Shown here in pieces: positions 13,295 to 17,425 of a stretch of DNA of 17,425 bases; the stretch's first letter is position 1, and every line of letters begins with the position of its first letter. The notes under the pieces were generated by a model. The model saw nothing but the letters and a program-made list of their open reading frames with translations, made no database searches and had not been told where the DNA came from. The stretch comes from CAZESH01 sp964514665. GTDB lineage: Bacteria; Bacillota; Bacilli; Paenibacillales; KCTC-25726. A program made the position numbers and the translations under genes. The stretch spans positions 1 through 17,425 of the forward strand of contig CAZESH010000060.1 in assembly GCA_964514665.1 (NCBI GenBank), written 5' to 3'.

Positions 13295-14476
13295 TCATTT
13301 TAACAAACTTGCAATATCCCATGTGAATTTTCGGATTCGCCAGCCTATCTTCCCAGTTAAGATGATGTCTAGTCCCCACTGACGGGTCCAAACCATTCCC
13401 CGCCCAGGGCCCAAGCCAAAACAGAAAAAATCAATATACCCTTTATGCGAGGCTGCCGGACTCCCCGCTATATCCGCAGACACAATCTTCCCGAGCCTTG
13501 CCGCTTGAGCGGTCGCTTCTTTACACGTCTTCCCGTCCGGCCGGCCGCTTGCAGGATCTATGATATGCGCGCAGTCCCCGATACTGTATACGCCCTGAGT
13601 CTCTTGAACTCGGTAGCTGGCATCTACGATTACGTATCCTTCCGGAGTGAGCGGCAACCCGATACTTCGCAGCATAGGATTGGGTAATAACCCCAATGTC
13701 CAGATACATAGGCCTACGGGCATCGTTTCACCGCCGGATAAGGTTAATACTCCTTCTTTTTCCTGTAAAGCCTTGCTTCCATGCAGGATCGTTACCCCGC
13801 ATGCAGCGAGCGAAGACTCCAGCTTGAGCCCCACCTTGGCCGGGCCTTCCTGGAAAAGCCTGTTGTGCGCGTTCAACAGATATATCTTCACAGCATTTGG
13901 GTCAAGTCCAAGTTCTTCCGCATCTATGCGAACTAAACAAGCCAATTCAGCAGACGTCTCGATGCCGCTGATACCGGCACCGGCAATAACAATCGTCATG
14001 AGTCTCTGACGCTCTGACGCTTTTGTTTCCATAACGGCTTTCTTTAAGTTCGCGCGCCATACCTCCCGGATCTTCGCCGCAGCGTCCAAGCTCACCAAGG
14101 CCATCCCCCCTTGAGCAGGGTCGGGTTGCCGCACGACGCTCCCTGCCGCCAAGACGAGAATATCATAGTTGATTGAATGCTCATTCCCTTCCGCATCCTG
14201 ATAGAGCACCCTTCGTTCCCCTGATTCAATCTTCGTTACCGTAGCATGAATGAAATCAATCCCTTCGGGAAACAAGCTTGTGAAAGGGATGGTAATATCT
14301 TCATTTTTGGCCGCAGGCTTAAACAGCAGCACTTTGCGAAGGTGATAAGGGTGTTTGTCGATTAGAATAAGTCGCAGTCGTGTGCTTGACTCCCCCAGAA
14401 ATGCTTTTCGAATCGCTTTGACGGCATGAATGCCCGCATATCCTCCACCAATGACGATACAAGTTAATTCTTTCAT
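13295..14476 (-). CDS. NAD(P)/FAD-dependent oxidoreductase (NDH-2-like), ECF41 partner
   Basis: Pyridine nucleotide-disulfide oxidoreductase fold, 393 residues. FAD-binding motif VIGGGYAG (8-15) at the N-terminus, NAD(P)-binding motif VIAGAGISGIET (163-174), and the second FAD contact YSIGDCAHI near residue 310. The overall arrangement is that of type II NADH dehydrogenases and related ferredoxin/quinone reductases, without a redox CxxxxC pair. The C-terminus is moderately hydrophobic and may touch the membrane. The start is the ATG at 14476 (AAGGAG eight bases upstream); a GTG at 14485 overlaps this site and is less likely. It is the first gene of the operon with the ECF41 sigma factor, under a TGTCACA-N16-CGTT promoter. 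Substrate and acceptor are unknown; stress-related electron transfer is inferred. Confidence 0.9.
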   Translation of the reverse strand: MKELTCIVIGGGYAGIHAVKAIRKAFLGESSTRLRLILIDKHPYHLRKVLLFKPAAKNEDITIPFTSLFPEGIDFIHATVTKIESGERRVLYQDAEGNEHSINYDILVLAAGSVVRQPDPAQGGMALVSLDAAAKIREVWRANLKKAVMETKASERQRLMTIVIAGAGISGIETSAELACLVRIDAEELGLDPNAVKIYLLNAHNRLFQEGPAKVGLKLESSLAACGVTILHGSKALQEKEGVLTLSGGETMPVGLCIWTLGLLPNPMLRSIGLPLTPEGYVIVDASYRVQETQGVYSIGDCAHIIDPASGRPDGKTCKEATAQAARLGKIVSADIAGSPAASHKGYIDFFCFGLGPGRGMVWTRQWGLDIILTGKIGWRIRKFTWDIASLLK

Positions 14477-14487
14477 TGCATTCACTC

Positions 14488-14519
14488 CTTATCTCGTTTG
14501 GTAAATGTAACGAGATAAG
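14488..14519. repeat. 11-bp inverted repeat over the ECF41 promoter start region
   Basis: CTTATCTCGTT (14488-14498) and AACGAGATAAG (14509-14519) are exact reverse complements with a 10-base loop. The distal arm holds the -10-like CGTT; the proximal arm reaches the Shine-Dalgarno AAGGAG of the oxidoreductase gene. It may be an operator or a leader hairpin that masks the ribosome site. Confidence 0.7.
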
Positions 14520-14535
14520 GTTCCTTTTTGTGACA
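14509..14535 (-). promoter_or_regulatory. ECF41-type promoter
   Basis: Minus strand carries TGTCACA (14529-14535), a 16-base spacer and CGTT (14509-14512). The published ECF41 target motif as I remember it is TGTCACA-N16-CGTC. It lies about 33 bases before the ATG of the oxidoreductase that shares an operon with the ECF41 gene, the expected place for autoregulation. Confidence 0.8.
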
Positions 14536-14638
14536 ACAGTAAGTCTGGAAGTTGAGAAAAGCGGGGCATATGCAAAAATTTCGCCCTATTTATGATAAGG
14601 CTCATCGCGTTGTCCATAACACCAAGACCTTCAGTTCT

Positions 14639-14776
14639 GTGTCGCACAGATTCGATTTTTCGCTTGATGCAAGCAATTGCCTGAATAGGCCCCAATATTC
14701 TGACATCTTCCCCTATCTGCCAAATCAAGTCCAAATAGAAGTTCAAGTCCTCTGCCGCTATCTGAACTTTTGCCAG
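14639..14776 (-). pseudogene. C-terminal relic of a WYL-domain (YafY-type) transcription regulator
   Basis: On the minus strand the reading VQIAAEDLNFYLDLIWQIG, EDVRILGP, IKRKIESV follows the WCX end domain of YafY/DeoR-type regulators, where F....L..G.dV.IL.P is followed by an amphipathic helix with I...I. The HTH and the WYL core are missing, and the fragment is cut exactly where a GNAT fragment begins on the other strand. It has no start signal. The match is short, so the family call is moderate. Confidence 0.5.
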
Positions 14777-14943
14777 CAAAGGTTGTTTTCTTGGAAGTCG
14801 ATCAAAATCGTTGGAAGGACTTTGAGAAACTCTTTGAAAGCAGGGGTGGACCAAAGAATTGCTGGTGCATGGCCTGGCGAGGGAAACCTGAAGATCGAAT
14901 ATCTAAGGAAAACAAAAAATCTGCCATAAAGAACATGCTTCAA
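14770..14943 (+). pseudogene. N-terminal relic of a GNAT-family N-acetyltransferase
   Basis: NRWKDFEKLFESRGGPKNCW, CMAWRGKPE and NKKSAIKNMLQG form the N-terminus of a well-known group of small GNAT acetyltransferases (pattern W.DFE.LF..RG....CWCM.WR). After about 57 codons the similarity stops and no acetyl-CoA binding motif follows, so only a third of the gene is present. A TTG at 14770 could be its original start. The adjoining WYL relic on the other strand suggests a deletion that joined two genes. From 14944 to 15056 only AT-rich sequence is seen. Confidence 0.7.
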
Positions 14944-15056
14944 GGTAATGTTCAAACAATCGATTCTTTTTTTCTTGCATTTTTTTGGAGACATTCGGAC
15001 GATTGTCCATTTTCTCCGACTGATATAAACGGTAGGAAAATGCACCATTTTAATGG

Positions 15057-15096
15057 AAAAAGCTGCCTCCCGCATATTAGGAGCAGCTTTATTTTT
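15057..15096 (-). terminator. Terminator of the aldo/keto reductase gene
   Basis: AAAGCTG-c-CTCC (15058-15070) pairs with GGAG-CAGCTTT (15080-15090) around a 9-base loop. T-runs flank both sides in the respective readings (ATTTTT on plus, TTTTTCC on minus), so it can work in both directions. The only intact gene reading into it is the aldo/keto reductase on the minus strand. Confidence 0.75.
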
Positions 15097-15154
15097 GTTT
15101 CATGAACTTTACGACGTTACCAGGACGGGAATAAGGAAAAAATAGAGAAATTGA

Positions 15155-16018
15155 TCAGACCCTTACGGCCCATTCTTCTTTGTTCTCCCAATCCTTGGCT
15201 TTCCAGCGCAGTACATCGGGGTTGGCCATGTGGATAATTTCTTTGAAAAACTCCAGCTTTTCAATTTCGGTCATGGGCTTAAAATTTCTCGCTGCCTTTA
15301 AATTATTTTCCAATTGTTCCATGGATTCCATTCCGATAATAGTTGTAGAAACGGGCAGTGACCAAGTGTATCTTAAAGCCTTTTCATACCACTGCGCAAG
15401 TCTCCCCAATCCGATTACTTTCATCCCGATAATCGCCATGCCCTTTTCACCTGCTTTCGGCAAAAATTCTTGGGCAAAACTGTAAATAAAATGATCTGCC
15501 GCAGACAAAGCGACTAAAGCACTGTCAAAGGGGAATCGTTCAATCGCTTCAAGCTGGACGCTGGGATTCGTGTGACCGCTAAGACTGATATGCTTGATGA
15601 TTCCCTGTTCTTTTGCTTCGACTAGAGCCCGCAATGCGCCGTCCTTGGCAAAACATTGATCCAATTGTTCCATTGTCCTGACATCATGAAGGCGCCATTC
15701 CTCAACATGATCCGTTTGCAGGCGCTTTAAACTGGCTTCAAGCGAACGCCATGAACCATCTCTTGTTCTATCGAGTGTTTTGGTGGCAATCCAAACCTGT
15801 GATCTGCGATCCTGGAAGGATTTCCCCAACCTTTCCTCCGATTGGCCATTCGAATAAATCGGCGCGGTATCAAAATAAGTGATGCCTTCGTCAATCGCCC
15901 GATTCACGATTTGGATAGCTTCCTCTTCCGTACAGTTATGCTCGTCAACAATGCGTTGGGCACCAAAACTTAAAATGGGAAATTCCCGCCCGGTTTGTCC
16001 AAATTTACGTTTTTCCAT
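15155..16018 (-). CDS. Aldo/keto reductase
   Basis: NADPH-type oxidoreductase of the aldo/keto reductase superfamily, 287 residues, cytoplasmic. The catalytic tetrad is visible as Asp and Tyr in YFDTAPIYSNGQSEERLGK, Lys in IATKT and His in the RLHDVRT strand. The sequence starts as is typical for the group (KRKFGQTGREFPILSFGAQ) and has the cofactor-end motif STTIIGMESMEQLENNL. The ATG at 16018 has GGAGGG six bases upstream; a TTG one codon earlier is possible but less well placed. It has a promoter and a terminator of its own. The substrate cannot be told from sequence; members reduce sugar aldehydes, methylglyoxal-like carbonyls or ketones. Confidence 0.93.
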   Translation of the reverse strand: MEKRKFGQTGREFPILSFGAQRIVDEHNCTEEEAIQIVNRAIDEGITYFDTAPIYSNGQSEERLGKSFQDRRSQVWIATKTLDRTRDGSWRSLEASLKRLQTDHVEEWRLHDVRTMEQLDQCFAKDGALRALVEAKEQGIIKHISLSGHTNPSVQLEAIERFPFDSALVALSAADHFIYSFAQEFLPKAGEKGMAIIGMKVIGLGRLAQWYEKALRYTWSLPVSTTIIGMESMEQLENNLKAARNFKPMTEIEKLEFFKEIIHMANPDVLRWKAKDWENKEEWAVRV

Positions 16019-16052
16019 CAAGTACCCTCCCTATTCAATCTAACTCCCATAA

Positions 16053-16081
16053 ATTATACTCCGAAATGCCATAATATTACA
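16053..16081 (-). promoter_or_regulatory. Promoter of the aldo/keto reductase gene
   Basis: Minus strand TATAAT (16053-16058), 17-base spacer, weak -35 TGTAAT (16076-16081). It overlaps the last codons of the unknown ORF upstream. Confidence 0.5.
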
Positions 16082-16374
16082 CCCTCTCTTCTAAAGAAAA
16101 ATGATTTGCAATCCAGTGGATCATCTCTATGGCCCATCGGGAACTGATGGTCATATTGCTTCAGCACCTTTTCCACAAGCTCTTTTTCCGGCTTGACGAT
16201 CTCCTTCAATTTTTCCTTTTGACTATTATAGAGCTCTATCACGATGAAATGATCATTTACCATTTCCCGGCTTTTCTCAATCAACAGCTCTTGCAGTTTC
16301 CCGGGATCTTGAATGCCGACAGCGTCCGCAGAAAAAGTTCCGCGAAAACTGCCGTCATTCTGCCTATTTGACAT
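16054..16374 (-). CDS. Hypothetical protein directly after the TetM-like gene
   Basis: 106 codons beginning with ATG in direct contact with the TAG stop of the ribosome-protection gene (TAGATG), so it is probably translated by coupling; no clear Shine-Dalgarno site is near. The sequence is hydrophilic with a predicted central helix rich in Glu and Lys (NSQKEKLKEIVKPEKELVEK) and has no membrane or secretion signal. I do not recognise the family. Its 3' end overlaps the promoter of the aldo/keto reductase gene. A relic or a real partner of the GTPase are both possible. Confidence 0.5.
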   Translation of the reverse strand: MSNRQNDGSFRGTFSADAVGIQDPGKLQELLIEKSREMVNDHFIVIELYNSQKEKLKEIVKPEKELVEKVLKQYDHQFPMGHRDDPLDCKSFFFRREGVILWHFGV

Positions 16375-17425
16375 CTATAACAAATGCATCTTCGCCTCTG
16401 CCTCATCCCAAGGCACCGTATACCCGTGTCCCTTGGCGCAGAAAATCGAAGAGGAGCTGTACAGCGGATCTGCATCCTTTTTATAGCCCTTTCGGGCAAT
16501 TACCTCTTGTTCGTTGTGGCAGCGATCATAACCGCCGAAAGCGAGATGGATGCTGCCTCTGCCATGCGTAAAAGAAGCAAGCTCCGTACTGTAGTCCATA
16601 AAGGTGGCTACCGGGACTTTCCCCGTAATGACGGCATGGGAATCTGTTGTTTGCGGCGGGTCAAATTGGCCGTAGGCCCGCTGAATATCGGACAACACCC
16701 TGCCCATTTGGTCCATCTCCACTTTGATCTTATAATGGTAATAAGGCTCTAACAGCACGTTCTCCGCTTTCTCCAATCCTTGTCTCAAGGCCCGAAAGGC
16801 GGCTTCGCGGAAATCGCCGCCGTGCGTGTGCTCATTGTGCGCCCCGCCCTTTAATAACGTAATCTTGATATCGGTAATCGGCATGCCGGTCAATAGACCG
16901 TGATGCTCCCGCTCAAAGAGATGGCTCTTGATCAGATTCTGATTGCCCACGCTCAGATCATGGGCATGGCAGGCGTTCTCAAACACAATCCCGCTGTTTC
17001 TCTCCCCCGGCTCCAGAAGCAGATGCACCTCCGCATAATGCTTGAGCGGCTCGAAGTGCCCATATCCCTTCACGGTGGTTTGAATCGTTTCTTTATACAG
17101 GATTTCAGGGCTGCCGAAAGAGACCTCCATCCGGAAGCGTTCACGCACAAGCTGCTCCAGCACTTCAAGCTGAATCAAGCCCATTACGTGGATATGGATT
17201 TCCTGCAGGCTTTCCTCCCAAATGACGTTCAAGGACGGATCCTCTGCGTTCAATATCTGGAAAACCTTCAACGTATCCTTCACGTTCAGTGAATCGGCGA
17301 AAAGCACCTTCGACTTCAACGTCGGCACCATCTCATAGTCCACCTTGTCCGAACAAACTCCCAAGCCTTGTCCAGCCTTGGCCGCCGAGAGTCCGGTCAC
17401 GGCGAACAGGTCTCCCGCCGAGACC
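16375..17425 (-). CDS. TetM-like ribosomal protection GTPase / EF-G paralogue, C-terminal part (5' end outside the window)
   Basis: Translational GTPase of the Tet(M)/Tet(O)/OtrA group, related to EF-G. The window holds the last 350 codons; the G domain lies beyond the right edge and the frame is open to position 17425. Visible parts: end of domain II (AGDLFAVTGL), domain III (AEDPSLNV, IHVMGLIQLEVL, SPEILYKETI), domain IV with GMPITDIKITLLKGG, and domain V (PYYHYKIKVEMDQMGRVLSD, HGRGSIHLAFGGYD). The C-terminus GYTVPWDEAEAKMHLL is typical of the chromosomal TetM-like group. Such proteins remove tetracycline from the ribosome in proven cases; the chromosomal paralogues of Firmicutes often have no proven resistance role. 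The tip loops of domain IV cannot be judged here. Confidence 0.88.
   Translation of the reverse strand, partial: VSAGDLFAVTGLSAAKAGQGLGVCSDKVDYEMVPTLKSKVLFADSLNVKDTLKVFQILNAEDPSLNVIWEESLQEIHIHVMGLIQLEVLEQLVRERFRMEVSFGSPEILYKETIQTTVKGYGHFEPLKHYAEVHLLLEPGERNSGIVFENACHAHDLSVGNQNLIKSHLFEREHHGLLTGMPITDIKITLLKGGAHNEHTHGGDFREAAFRALRQGLEKAENVLLEPYYHYKIKVEMDQMGRVLSDIQRAYGQFDPPQTTDSHAVITGKVPVATFMDYSTELASFTHGRGSIHLAFGGYDRCHNEQEVIARKGYKKDADPLYSSSSIFCAKGHGYTVPWDEAEAKMHLL

Noticed and set aside
14489..14854. Minus-strand frame of 121 codons as a complete gene
   Set aside because: Only its middle resembles the end of a WYL regulator; it has no ribosome site and its 3' part crosses the ECF41 promoter.
1..17425. 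CRISPR arrays, prophage genes, replication origin or rRNA
   Set aside because: No regularly spaced repeats, phage structural or integrase genes, DnaA-box clusters or rRNA sequence were seen.

Overview
The window looks like chromosomal DNA from a member of the Bacillales (Bacillaceae/Paenibacillaceae type). The evidence is a Bacillus-like lipid desaturase (Des), strong GGAGG-type ribosome binding sites, sigma-A-like promoters, TTG starts, a YurQ-like GIY-YIG protein and an ECF41 sigma factor. There are no rRNA genes, intact tRNAs, CRISPR arrays or intact transposons. What stands out is the mix of healthy operons and eroded gene relics.

Layout. 1-1128: desaturase gene (minus) with its terminator. 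1129-1606: no intact gene; a probable short IS-derived relic with a stranded terminator. 1607-2269: Prx6-type peroxiredoxin (minus). 2428-3242: decayed GH51 arabinofuranosidase with several internal deletions. 3254-4549: lactonase-like metallo-beta-lactamase gene plus marR, read from one strong promoter that carries two copies of a likely MarR operator. 4695-5078: YurQ-like protein (minus). 5247-5954: RluF-type pseudouridine synthase (plus), whose evident start codon is AUU. 5955-8600: a decayed zone holding a small unknown ORF, a frameshifted fabH relic, a solitary BrxD-like ATPase gene and the first third of a methyltransferase gene. 8625-12013: an anaerobic-type operon of a small zinc-ribbon protein and fumarate reductase/succinate dehydrogenase C-A-B, preceded by an Fnr-like box. 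12014-12387: no gene; three hairpin elements. 12388-14476: FAD/NAD oxidoreductase and ECF41 sigma factor, with a matching ECF41-type promoter. 14489-15100: WYL-regulator and GNAT relics. 15155-16018: aldo/keto reductase. 16054-17425: an unknown ORF joined to the 3' part of a TetM/EF-G-like ribosome protection GTPase gene that leaves the window.

How the genes work together. The frd operon should give a quinone-linked, di-heme fumarate reductase/succinate dehydrogenase, probably induced without oxygen through an Fnr-type activator. The oxidoreductase/ECF41 pair looks like a self-contained, autoregulated circuit. The lactonase/MarR pair looks like a ligand-responsive detoxification or quorum-quenching unit. 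The desaturase adjusts membrane fluidity and the peroxiredoxin removes peroxides.

Most notable: two conserved genes (des and rluF) seem to start at AUC and AUU behind excellent Shine-Dalgarno sites; a BREX-type ATPase stands alone among gene relics; a TGTCACA-N16-CGTT promoter sits in front of the ECF41 unit; an unstudied zinc-ribbon gene leads the frd operon; and there are at least five independent gene relics. All family assignments come from reading motifs and remembered family sequences; no database search was run.
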